A stretch of DNA of 64,000 nucleotides from Sediminibacterium ginsengisoli (GTDB lineage: Bacteria > Bacteroidota > Bacteroidia > Chitinophagales > Chitinophagaceae). This document shows, one piece after another, positions 28,267-35,925 of the stretch (the stretch's first letter is position 1; every line of letters starts with the position of its first letter). Both the position numbers and the translations under genes were made by a program. Location: NCBI RefSeq assembly GCF_900167075.1, contig NZ_FUWH01000001.1:248001-312000 (forward strand), read 5' to 3'. The notes under the pieces were generated by a model. That model searched no databases. It was not told the origin of the DNA and was given only the letters and a program-made list of their open reading frames with translations.

Positions 28267-29685
28267 TTACTGTTTTAAAGCATTTCGGATCTGTTGTGCG
28301 AGTTCTACAGGGTTGTTGGATGGAGTTGCCATAAAAATATTCCCGTTGCGATCGATCAGGCAGGTGGTGGGATAACCGTTTACCTTGTAATCTTTTACAA
28401 CTGCATGCTGTATCTGCTGGTTTTGGGTAAAAACATGATAGCCCTGGATTTTTCTTTTCTGTAATGATTCTTTCCATACAGGTTCACTATCTACCGAGAT
28501 ACAAAGAAACACAACGCTGTCGCTGCCGAACTGTTTCTTCACCGATGAAATGTTTTCGAATAAAGCATGACAGGGGCCGCAGGCTTCATACCAGAAATCG
28601 ATCAGCACCACCTTACCACGGAAGTCGCTGAGTGTTACTTTTTCTCCTTTTGTATTGGTGAGCGTAAATGAAGGTGCAGGCATGCCTTTTCTGAACACAT
28701 GCAAATCACGGAACAATGCACTAATATATTCGCGGTAAGCAAGGTCTTCCCGCGAATGGTAAATAGTAGAGATCAGTTTTTCCAGGTCCTCTGCCTGGTT
28801 AAGTTTAGCCAGATCGTTCTCAAGGAATAATGTGAATACGGGAGTTTTCAAAGCGCCAGGTAATACAGAATCGAGATAACTGTATTTGGACGGCAGGTCT
28901 TTTCCGGATGTACCAGACATTTTTCTGGCATCGTATTCCATGAAAAGTGTATTAAAAACTGCATTGATATAAGAGGAGGAAAAGGCAAGGGATTCATCGA
29001 ACTGCAGCATGTTACTAATGGCGGCTGTTGCAGCCGGCGATAGTTCAGCAGTTCTTTTCTTCAGTGTTTCCTCACGGCTTTCGTGGTATACCATGCCAAC
29101 ACTTCTGTATTTGTTTGCGCTGATATTTGCTTTGAGATCAGCCTGTAATATTCGCAAGCTTTCCTTGCTCAAAAAGGGTTTGACAGAATCCAGCTTTGTC
29201 TGAAATACAGTTCCGATACTGTCGGTGAAATTCAGAAGATTATCGAATGGATAGGGCTGGTTGCGGGATAACCCAGCGCGTTGTGATAGTTTCCGGTAAA
29301 TGTCTAACGTTCTCCAGCTGTTGACGTAATCAAATTTCTGTGCACCCTTACCGTTGATGCTAAGTGTATTGCGGAAGTCGTTTGCATCGTAAGAAAAATA
29401 AAGACTGTCGCCAGGTTCTATGAGTCCGCTTACATAATTAATACCTTCCTGCGTGTAAACACTAACAGGACCAGTTACAGCCAAAAAGCTACTGAAGCGC
29501 CCATTTATGAGTGGAATAGTAAAAGACCTGCTCTTTCGCAAAACCGGGTCATCGGATATTACTATTTTAACCGAATCCTCCTTGTGATTCATAATGGTGC
29601 CGCTAATCCATGCACCTGTTTTTTGTTGTTGTGCGGCTAATGAAAAACATGGAAGAAGGAGGGTTACAATGAGTAGTCGGCGCAT
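28267..29685 (-). CDS. Secreted TlpA-family thiol-disulfide protein
   Basis: It is predicted to act as a periplasmic thioredoxin-like oxidoreductase. A signal peptide (MRRLLIVTLLLPCFSLAA) begins the 472 residues. Residues about 25-325 form a variable N-terminal part that I do not recognise beyond a DUF4369-like look near the start. The C-terminal thioredoxin domain starts near 334, with the active site CGPC at 369-372 in FWYEACGPC and a cis-Pro in NGYPTTCLID. It sits between the BlaI-type repressor and the M56 sensor with gaps of three and four bases, which suggests that the sensor system responds to a redox or envelope signal. Confidence 0.9.
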   Translation of the reverse strand: MRRLLIVTLLLPCFSLAAQQQKTGAWISGTIMNHKEDSVKIVISDDPVLRKSRSFTIPLINGRFSSFLAVTGPVSVYTQEGINYVSGLIEPGDSLYFSYDANDFRNTLSINGKGAQKFDYVNSWRTLDIYRKLSQRAGLSRNQPYPFDNLLNFTDSIGTVFQTKLDSVKPFLSKESLRILQADLKANISANKYRSVGMVYHESREETLKKRTAELSPAATAAISNMLQFDESLAFSSSYINAVFNTLFMEYDARKMSGTSGKDLPSKYSYLDSVLPGALKTPVFTLFLENDLAKLNQAEDLEKLISTIYHSREDLAYREYISALFRDLHVFRKGMPAPSFTLTNTKGEKVTLSDFRGKVVLIDFWYEACGPCHALFENISSVKKQFGSDSVVFLCISVDSEPVWKESLQKRKIQGYHVFTQNQQIQHAVVKDYKVNGYPTTCLIDRNGNIFMATPSNNPVELAQQIRNALKQ

Positions 29686-29688
29686 GAT

Positions 29689-30057
29689 TTATTGTTTGGG
29701 TTCTGAATCGTTTTCGATCATATCGATCATCCTGCGGAGTTCCTCCGGGCTGACCTCTTTTTCTTTTATAAAGAAAGAAACCATTTCCTTGTATGAATTG
29801 GCAAAATAATCCGCGGCAAACCGTTTCATGCAATGCCGGGTATAGGCTTCCCGCGATATAGATGGCTGGTATACATTTACGTTGCCGATCATGCGCGAAC
29901 TAAGAAACCCCTTTTTCTCCAGGTTCTTTATGGTGGAAGCCAGGGTAGTATACGGAACAGCTGCCGGCATCAGTGCCAGGAAAGCTTTGATATGTCCTTC
30001 CCCGTTTTTCCAGACTGCCTGCATGGCTTCTTCTTCCTGTTTGGTCAGTTTTTCCAT
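29689..30057 (-). CDS. BlaI/MecI/CopY-family transcriptional repressor
   Basis: This 122-residue winged-helix repressor should dimerise on a palindromic operator and be inactivated through the M56 protein of its own operon. The N-terminus LTKQEEEAMQAVWKNGEG matches the family, with the recognition helix around YTTLASTIKNLEKKGFL and the wing after it. The C-terminal half is the dimerisation region. The first in-frame ATG (30055-30057) lies two bases from the palindrome TACGAA-CTT-TTCGTA, so the gene is likely self-repressed. Confidence 0.92.
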   Translation of the reverse strand: MEKLTKQEEEAMQAVWKNGEGHIKAFLALMPAAVPYTTLASTIKNLEKKGFLSSRMIGNVNVYQPSISREAYTRHCMKRFAADYFANSYKEMVSFFIKEKEVSPEELRRMIDMIENDSEPKQ

Positions 30058-30058
30058 C

Positions 30059-30073
30059 TACGAACTTTTCGTA
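30059..30073. promoter_or_regulatory. Probable BlaI operator
   Basis: TACGAA (30059-30064) and TTCGTA (30068-30073) form a perfect dyad with a three-base spacer, directly before the repressor start codon. A half site (TCGTAG, 30089-30094) lies further upstream near the expected transcription start. Position and symmetry fit an autoregulatory BlaI operator. Confidence 0.65.
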
Positions 30074-30098
30074 AATATAATGAAATGATCGTAGCAAG

Positions 30099-30106
30099 CA
30101 AATCTA
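30099..30106 (-). promoter_or_regulatory. Promoter -7 box of the BlaI-type operon
   Basis: On the minus strand the sequence reads TAGATTTG, matching TAnnTTTG, 41 bases before the repressor start. The operator lies between this box and the start codon. Confidence 0.6.
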
Positions 30107-30129
30107 TTTCAGGATAAAAAAATTTAAAT

Positions 30130-30157
30130 AATAGTTTGGTTTATAAAATAAACTATT
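30130..30157. promoter_or_regulatory. Inverted repeat in the TonB receptor promoter
   Basis: AATAGTTT (30130-30137) and AAACTATT (30150-30157) are perfect arms around 12 bases. Inside, GTTTAT (30139-30144) and ATAAAC (30148-30153) form an overlapping dyad. The block lies just upstream of the receptor -7 box and could bind a regulator, but it differs from the TACGAA operator. Confidence 0.45.
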
Positions 30158-30158
30158 C

Positions 30159-30166
30159 TATGTTTG
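30159..30166 (+). promoter_or_regulatory. TonB receptor operon promoter -7 box
   Basis: TATGTTTG fits TAnnTTTG, 22 bases before the ATG at 30188. An ATG at 30164 lies inside this box, so it is not the start. Confidence 0.6.
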
Positions 30167-30187
30167 TCTCATCAAAACAAAAATGAG

Positions 30188-32395
30188 ATGAAAAAGTTGA
30201 CGCTCCTGGCTTTACTGGTACTGCTGACAACCCTGGTTAATGCACAGGTAAAGATTACCGGAACTGTAAAAGACGCGAAGGGACATGTGATCCCCGGTGC
30301 AAACGTTGCCATCAGGGGTTCTTATGATGGCACCACTGCTGATTCAAGCGGTATGTTTTCATTCAAAACAACTGAGAAGGGCGACCAGGTATTGGTTGCA
30401 TCAAGCATAGGTTATAAAACTGCTGAACAGGCGATCCGGATCGAGAAAGCAGATCTCAGTTTCCTGTTTGCTTTAAAAGAAGAAGTGAGCGAACTGAAAG
30501 CGGTTACCGTTACGGCGGGCAGCTTCGAGGCCGGAGATAAAAAGCGTGCTGCTACGGTATTATCCTCCCTGGATATACTTACAACAGGCGGTGCCAATGC
30601 CGATATCACTGCGGTGGTAAAAACACTGCCAGGTGCACAGCAGGTGGGCGAGCAGGAAGGTCTGTTCGTGCGTGGAGGTGCAGGTTATGAAGCCAAACAA
30701 TTTATAGACGGTACACTGGTAAATAATCCTTTCCAGGCGAGCGTGCCCGATATCGCATCGCGCGGTCGTTTTTCTCCGAGCATATTCAAAGGTACTATAT
30801 TCAGCACCGGTGGTTATTCTGCCTTGTATGGCCAGGCACTTTCTTCTGCGCTGATCATGGAGAGCATCGATATCCCGGACAGGTCTGAAGCAACGGTATC
30901 CCTTTCTACCGTATTTGTTGGTGCCGGTATGCAGAAAGTGGCAGAAGATAAAAAATCATCCTGGGGTGTAAACTATGGTTATACCAACCTGATCCCTTAT
31001 TTCGCGGTGGTAAAACAGAAACCTGATTATTTCCGCATTCCTCAGTTTCATTCTGCCGATGGTAATTTCCGTTTCAAAACGAAAAAAGGCGGTATGGTTA
31101 AATATTATACCACTTTCGGCGCAAGTGATCTTGGCCTGCGCAGGGAAAATATCAACGATGCTTTGCTGAAGAATGCTTTTGGTCTTCGCAACACAAACTG
31201 GTACAATAACCTGAGCCTGCGCGAAAGCCTGGGTAACGGCTGGAAACTCAACCTAGGCCTGAGTTACAGCACAGATCACAGCAAACTGCAGAACCAGATC
31301 CAGGATCAGAATAATAACCCTTACACTTCCGGAATGGTCTGGATCGACAGTACCAACTTCAACCTTACCACAAGGGCAGACCTGAGCCAGGTAAAAGCGG
31401 TGTTCGATAAAAGGCTGAGCGGTATCAGTGTGATCCGTTTCGGTGGTGAGTACATGTATTTTTATAATACTAACCTGTACAATGGTTACAAATCATCACT
31501 CACAGATCATTTCAAATCTTTGTTCAGTGAGGCGGATCTGTATATCACCAATGACCTCGCTGCAAAAGTGGGTGCAAGGTTCGAACACTCGTCACTGATC
31601 AATAAAGCGAATATCGCACCACGTCTTTCTCTTGGCTACAAAACAGGAAAAGGTGCGCAGATGGGTCTTGCGTATGGTATTTTCTACCAGAAACCAGAGA
31701 ACAGTTATCTCTACGCCACTACCAATTTCGGTTATACAAAGGCGACACATTATATCCTCAATTATATCAAAAACACCACATTGCAAACCTTCCGCGCAGA
31801 AGTGTTCTACAAGAAATATGAAGATCTTGTAAAAACCTTCCCAACCTATAACAATGCCGGAACCGGTGATGCAAAAGGTGTGGAATTTTACTGGAGGGAT
31901 AAAAAAACCTTCAAGGGACTGGATTACTGGATCAGCTATTCTTATCTTGATACCAAACGTGATTACCTGAACTATCCACGTGAACTGCAGCCTGGTTTCG
32001 CGGCCAATCATACCGCTTCACTGGTATTGAAGAAATTTGTGAACAGCATCAATACCGGCTTCAACTTCACGTATTCATTCGCAACCGGAAGACCTTATTA
32101 TAACCTTGTGAAGAATGGCAACCAGTACAATATCGCAGATGAGGGCAAGACGATCAATTACAACAACCTTGGTTTCAGCATGAACTACCTTACCAAAATG
32201 GGTAAAGCATACGCGGTGGTAGTTGCCTCAGTAACCAACGTTCTCGACAGCAAGCAGATCTTCGGTTACAACTATTCTTACAATGGCGCACGCAAAGAAG
32301 CCATACAGCCTCCGGCTCCGCAGTTCTTCTTTGTGGGTTTGTTCCTGAGCTGGGGTGTTGACAGAAGGGATGATGCTATCAACAATAACCTTTAA
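30188..32395 (+). CDS. TonB-dependent outer membrane receptor
   Basis: It should import a siderophore, vitamin or other ligand across the outer membrane using TonB. From the ATG at 30188 the 735 residues begin with a signal peptide (MKKLTLLALLVLLTTLVNA), then a carboxypeptidase-regulatory-like domain (about 20-105, VKITGTVKDAKGHVIPGANV), a plug domain (about 110-225, GLFVRGGAGYEAKQFIDG) and a beta-barrel of many alternating aromatic strands. No SusD-like gene is nearby, so it is not a SusCD pair. The ligand cannot be told. It heads a run with the 2TM and TPR-like genes and diverges from the BlaI-type operon. Confidence 0.92.
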   Translation: MKKLTLLALLVLLTTLVNAQVKITGTVKDAKGHVIPGANVAIRGSYDGTTADSSGMFSFKTTEKGDQVLVASSIGYKTAEQAIRIEKADLSFLFALKEEVSELKAVTVTAGSFEAGDKKRAATVLSSLDILTTGGANADITAVVKTLPGAQQVGEQEGLFVRGGAGYEAKQFIDGTLVNNPFQASVPDIASRGRFSPSIFKGTIFSTGGYSALYGQALSSALIMESIDIPDRSEATVSLSTVFVGAGMQKVAEDKKSSWGVNYGYTNLIPYFAVVKQKPDYFRIPQFHSADGNFRFKTKKGGMVKYYTTFGASDLGLRRENINDALLKNAFGLRNTNWYNNLSLRESLGNGWKLNLGLSYSTDHSKLQNQIQDQNNNPYTSGMVWIDSTNFNLTTRADLSQVKAVFDKRLSGISVIRFGGEYMYFYNTNLYNGYKSSLTDHFKSLFSEADLYITNDLAAKVGARFEHSSLINKANIAPRLSLGYKTGKGAQMGLAYGIFYQKPENSYLYATTNFGYTKATHYILNYIKNTTLQTFRAEVFYKKYEDLVKTFPTYNNAGTGDAKGVEFYWRDKKTFKGLDYWISYSYLDTKRDYLNYPRELQPGFAANHTASLVLKKFVNSINTGFNFTYSFATGRPYYNLVKNGNQYNIADEGKTINYNNLGFSMNYLTKMGKAYAVVVASVTNVLDSKQIFGYNYSYNGARKEAIQPPAPQFFFVGLFLSWGVDRRDDAINNNL

Positions 32396-32419
32396 TAACC
32401 TGACTAAAAAATATAAACC

Positions 32420-32698
32420 ATGACCACACAACAACAAAAAGACGAAATGCTCTGGCAGATGGCTAAAGCCAGGGTCGCTTTCAGATGGAGTGCCTGTTCT
32501 TACCTGCTGGTAAATGCCATGCTGGTGGCAATCTGGTTCCTGACTTCCGATCATGCAAATCATTATTTCTGGCCTATCTGGCCGATGATGGGTTGGGGCT
32601 TAGGCCTGGCTTTCCAGTATTTCCGGGCTTATCATGGCAACGGTCTTGCAATGACCGAACTGGAATATGAAAAATTACGTCAACAGAACAATCAATAA
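32420..32698 (+). CDS. 2TM domain protein
   Basis: This 92-residue protein has two membrane helices (about 22-42 and 50-68) flanked by charged, probably cytoplasmic ends (MTTQQQKDEMLWQMAKARVA; then YEKLRQQNNQ). The pattern AFRWSACSYLLVNAMLVAIW and FWPIWPMMGWGLGLAF is typical of the 2TM family, common in Bacteroidota and of unknown function. It begins 24 bases after the receptor stop and is likely cotranscribed. Confidence 0.8.
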   Translation: MTTQQQKDEMLWQMAKARVAFRWSACSYLLVNAMLVAIWFLTSDHANHYFWPIWPMMGWGLGLAFQYFRAYHGNGLAMTELEYEKLRQQNNQ

Positions 32699-32724
32699 TA
32701 TTTTTAAATTATCAACTTAACACT

Positions 32725-33351
32725 ATGAAACACTTACTCGTCATCGTCAGCGTATTCTTCGCGGTTCAGCTGGCTGCACAATCCCGTTACGAATCAGGCA
32801 TGCAGAAAGGACTGGAACAACTAAAGGAAGCGAAAACAGCAGACGACATGATCGCAGCATCCGGTTTTTTTGAAAGGATCGCTGATGCGGAGAAAGACAA
32901 ATGGCTGCCGTATTATTATGCCGCTTATGCCAATCATATTTCCGGCTGGATGAATGCAAAAGCAGATAAAGACAAAGTTTCTGAAAAAACAAAAGACCTG
33001 CTGGGTAAGGCGGAAGCGATTGAGAGGAACAGCGACACTTATTGCCTGCGCCAGATGGTTGCGGTAATGCAGATGACTGTTGACCCGATGGCCAGGTACC
33101 AGAGCTATGGTGCCGAAGCGGCAAATGCACTGGCGAGTGCTAAAAAAGCAGATCCGGCCAACCCGCGCGTTTACCTGATCGAAGGGCAGTATATGAAAAA
33201 TGTACCTGAAGCGTTCGGCGGGGGAAAAGCAGTAGCAAAAAAGCTGGCTGAAAAATCACTGGAACTGTTCGCTACGGCAAAACCTGCTTCTCCTTTTCAT
33301 CCTTCATGGGGTAAGGATCAGGCAGAACAACTGTTAGCTGCTTGTCAATAA
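32725..33351 (+). CDS. Secreted helical repeat (TPR-like) protein
   Basis: I do not recognise a specific family. The 208 residues start with a signal peptide (MKHLLVIVSVFFAVQLAAQ) and continue as Ala/Lys/Glu-rich helices with TPR-like spacing (KGLEQLKEAKTADDMIAASGFFERIAD; WLPYYYAAYANHI; ANALASAKKADPANPRVYLIEG). The last pattern is the best TPR match. It is probably a periplasmic interaction protein. It lies 26 bases after the 2TM gene and closes the receptor operon. Confidence 0.75.
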   Translation: MKHLLVIVSVFFAVQLAAQSRYESGMQKGLEQLKEAKTADDMIAASGFFERIADAEKDKWLPYYYAAYANHISGWMNAKADKDKVSEKTKDLLGKAEAIERNSDTYCLRQMVAVMQMTVDPMARYQSYGAEAANALASAKKADPANPRVYLIEGQYMKNVPEAFGGGKAVAKKLAEKSLELFATAKPASPFHPSWGKDQAEQLLAACQ

Positions 33352-33410
33352 CTTGCTTCCTTAATTGATCCGTTCAGTTAAAGCATATTTTATCTTTATC
33401 GTTTCGGTTT

Positions 33411-33435
33411 GCATTGCGCTTTGATAGCGCAATGC
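33411..33435 (+). terminator. Hairpin after the receptor operon
   Basis: GCATTGCGCT (33411-33420) and AGCGCAATGC (33426-33435) form a perfect 10-bp stem with loop TTGAT. A GTTTT follows five bases later. It lies 60 bases after one operon and 34 bases before the next gene, so it may terminate one or regulate the other. Confidence 0.6.
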
Positions 33436-33469
33436 AGACTGTTTTAAGACCGCATCTCAAACCGATCGT

Positions 33470-34057
33470 ATGGATAATAAAAAATTATCGCCGCAGGAAA
33501 GCCTTGACCTGATCCAGTCGATGGTGCAGCAAGCGAAACAAAAAGCCAGCGACAACAGCTTTTATTTTCTTTTCTGGGGCTGGCTCGTTTTTGCCTGCTG
33601 CCTGCTGCAGTTTGTGATGAAAGCTATATTGCATTACCCGCAGCATTATCTCGTATGGTGGGCAATGCCATTAGGTGGTGTGATCAGCGGTATCTATAGT
33701 TTCAGGCAATCCAGGACCAGGCAGGTCAGATCATTTATTGACGATGCATTATCCAGTTTCTGGATCAGCATTGCCATTGCCTTTTTTGTACTGGCCATTA
33801 TTAATGTTTACACTACTGCCTGGCAGAACGCATTCACGTATTACATTCTTTTATATGCAGTGGGCACTTTTGTTTCAGGGCAACTGTTACGTTTCAAACC
33901 GCTGGTCATAGGAGGATTGATTAACTTTGTACTTGCTGCTGTCTGCGCCCGGCTTAATTATGATTACCAGTTACTGGCAGGAGCGGCGGCTTTGCTTGTC
34001 AGTTATATAATACCCGGCCATTTATTGCGCAGCCGCTACAGGAACAACAAAAATTGA
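33470..34057 (+). CDS. Integral membrane protein, first of two tandem paralogues
   Basis: The function is unknown. The 195 residues begin with a soluble amphipathic segment (LSPQESLDLIQSMVQQAKQKA) and then show about five or six membrane helices (near 28-50, 60-78, 95-115, 120-140, 145-185). The next gene has the same N-terminal motif (LTEQESLALISNMIQKVKAS) and layout, so the two are diverged duplicates. They overlap or nearly touch and lead into a winged-helix regulator, suggesting that the three products work together. Confidence 0.8.
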   Translation: MDNKKLSPQESLDLIQSMVQQAKQKASDNSFYFLFWGWLVFACCLLQFVMKAILHYPQHYLVWWAMPLGGVISGIYSFRQSRTRQVRSFIDDALSSFWISIAIAFFVLAIINVYTTAWQNAFTYYILLYAVGTFVSGQLLRFKPLVIGGLINFVLAAVCARLNYDYQLLAGAAALLVSYIIPGHLLRSRYRNNKN

Positions 34058-34062
34058 AATCA

Positions 34063-34752
34063 ATGTCTGATTCACGTGATTTAACAGAACAGGAAAGTCT
34101 TGCCCTGATCAGTAATATGATCCAGAAGGTAAAAGCGAGTCACCATGATACCGGTATCACTTCACTGATGTGGGGAACCGTTGTAACACTGGCTTCACTG
34201 GTCACTTACCTGCAGCGCGAATTTGAATTTAAAATCGGTTTCGATATCTGGCTGATCGTATTTGCGGCTATTATCCCCCAGGTGATCATCACCCTCCGTA
34301 AAAGAAGACAGATCAAAGTTGTGAAATATGAGGATGCGGCACTGGATGCGGTTTGGCTTGCTTTTGGTCTCAGTATTTTTGGTCTTACTGTTTACCAGAA
34401 TATCGTTCCTTATGCTACGGTGACTCTGAGCCATGAGGAAGGCTGGCAAATGGTAAAACATTATACCGATGGATCCGGCAAACCTGATGAAATACTACGT
34501 CCTTTTCCGTTAAGCATATATTCCATTTATATCCTGCTGTATGCAGTACCTACACTGGTGACCGGTATCACTAAAAAATTCAGGTACATGATCCTGGGTG
34601 CCATACTTTCCTATGTTGCATTTGTTATCTCCTGTTACACCGCTTCAAAATACGATATGCTGCTCGGCGCTATTGCCGCTGCCTTCTGCTGGCTGATCCC
34701 TGGTATTATCATCAGGAGGAAATACCTGGCTCAAAGAAAAGCTGATGTTTAA
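34063..34752 (+). CDS. Integral membrane protein, second of two tandem paralogues
   Basis: The function is unknown. From the ATG at 34063 the 229 residues repeat the plan of the preceding protein: the N-terminal (D/E)xLT.QESLALI helix, then about six membrane helices. It carries an extra soluble loop of about 25 residues (around 125-150, HEEGWQMVKHYTDGSGKP) not found in the first copy. A TTG at 34054 could give three extra residues and overlap the previous stop. The stop overlaps the start of the winged-helix gene by eight bases. Confidence 0.8.
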   Translation: MSDSRDLTEQESLALISNMIQKVKASHHDTGITSLMWGTVVTLASLVTYLQREFEFKIGFDIWLIVFAAIIPQVIITLRKRRQIKVVKYEDAALDAVWLAFGLSIFGLTVYQNIVPYATVTLSHEEGWQMVKHYTDGSGKPDEILRPFPLSIYSIYILLYAVPTLVTGITKKFRYMILGAILSYVAFVISCYTASKYDMLLGAIAAAFCWLIPGIIIRRKYLAQRKADV

Positions 34753-35035
34753 AGAACTGGATCCCATATTACACTCGCAGCTAAGGCTGGCAGTCATGAG
34801 CCTGCTCATTGGCGTAAAGGAGGCAGAGTTTACTTTTATCAAAGAGAAAACGAATGCTACTGCGGGTAATCTGAGTGTGCAGGTTCAAAAGCTGAAAGAA
34901 GCTGGATATATTGAAGTGCTGAAACAATTCAAAGACAACTACCCCCAAACCACCTGCAAAGTCACTCCCAAAGGCATTGAAGCTTTTGAAGCCTACGTAA
35001 AAGCATTGCAGCAATATTTACAGGTAGGAAAATAA
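34745..35035 (+). CDS. Small winged-helix transcriptional regulator
   Basis: The 96 residues form a single winged-helix domain: helices around LDPILHSQLRLAVMSLLIG, FTFIKEKTNATAGNLSVQVQKLKEAGYIEV (recognition helix) and a wing near QTTCKVTPKGIEAF. It resembles the HTH_34/ArsR-like group that often lies next to small membrane proteins in Bacteroidota. It overlaps the upstream membrane-protein gene by eight bases, indicating translational coupling. No ligand-binding domain is present, so the membrane partners may control it. Confidence 0.85.
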   Translation: MFKELDPILHSQLRLAVMSLLIGVKEAEFTFIKEKTNATAGNLSVQVQKLKEAGYIEVLKQFKDNYPQTTCKVTPKGIEAFEAYVKALQQYLQVGK

Positions 35036-35043
35036 CCGCGCAG

Positions 35044-35925
35044 TTAAAAAACGGTAATACGCCAGTTACAGTCAGACGCCTGCCCCGCTTCCAGGCGCTG
35101 AATACCTTCTTTGTCTTCCAGTTTCCCGGTCGCTATCTCACTATCGGCGATACCGCACCAGGGTTCTATACAAACAAAATCTGCATTTTTACTGCTCCAG
35201 ATACCCATATAAGGAAAGCCCGCGAATTGTACAGTAAGACCGTGTGAAGACCTGTGGCTTCTGATGGATATGCTGTCTGATGCAAGGTTCTTGAATACCA
35301 GCGCATCGCCGGAAAACAATTCTTTTGTTAACGGGATGCTGTTGTTACCGTTGAAGAAAGGAACCGGCTCACGCGCAATAACACCTTCGGGCAATACCGG
35401 CCATTTCCCGGCAGTTTCATTGTGGCTGAAAACAAGCTGCCAGTCGCTGTAAGCTGTTTCTGCCGTTAATGGTATTGCAAAAGCAGGATGCGCCCCTACA
35501 GAAAAAAACAGAGGCGACGTGCCTGTGTTCTCTGTTTTATAATGCACATCGAGTGTTGTTTCCGATAAGGTATAAATGATGGAGAAACGAAACCGGAACG
35601 GGTATACAGCAAGTGTTGCAGCAGAATGCGATAACGTGAATGTGAGCTTTGTTTCCGTTTGTTCCGTACATTCAAAATCCTGTTCTCTTGCAAAGCCATG
35701 CCTGCCGAGCTGGTAGCTTCTGCCTTCAAATTCATAAGTGCCGTTCTTCAGGCCGCCTACGACCGGAAACAGTACCGGGCTTTTTTTGCCCCAGAATGCC
35801 GGGTCGCCCTTCCACATATATTCAAGGCCATTATCCAGGCGGCGTATGCTTTGCAGTTCAGCGCCTTTGGCGGCAACAGTTACAGAAAGCACTTTATTGG
35901 TTAATGTAAACGTACCGTTGCTCAT
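35044..35925 (-). CDS. Aldose 1-epimerase family protein
   Basis: It is predicted to interconvert sugar anomers or act on a related sugar (LacX/YeaD-like group). The 293 residues show the beta-sandwich motifs RHGFAREQDFE near 72-82, FFSVGAHPAFAIP near 142-154 with a catalytic His, and the catalytic Glu in CIEPWCG near 260. There is no signal peptide, so it is cytoplasmic. It starts one base after the pdxA stop on the same strand (TAAATG), so both share a transcript, although no metabolic link is obvious. Confidence 0.88.
   Translation of the reverse strand: MSNGTFTLTNKVLSVTVAAKGAELQSIRRLDNGLEYMWKGDPAFWGKKSPVLFPVVGGLKNGTYEFEGRSYQLGRHGFAREQDFECTEQTETKLTFTLSHSAATLAVYPFRFRFSIIYTLSETTLDVHYKTENTGTSPLFFSVGAHPAFAIPLTAETAYSDWQLVFSHNETAGKWPVLPEGVIAREPVPFFNGNNSIPLTKELFSGDALVFKNLASDSISIRSHRSSHGLTVQFAGFPYMGIWSSKNADFVCIEPWCGIADSEIATGKLEDKEGIQRLEAGQASDCNWRITVF

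Noticed and set aside
27189..35035. A genomic island inserted after atpA
   Set aside because: There is no integrase, transposase, tRNA, or flanking repeat, and base composition looks like the neighbours. Only the missing atpG hints at rearrangement.
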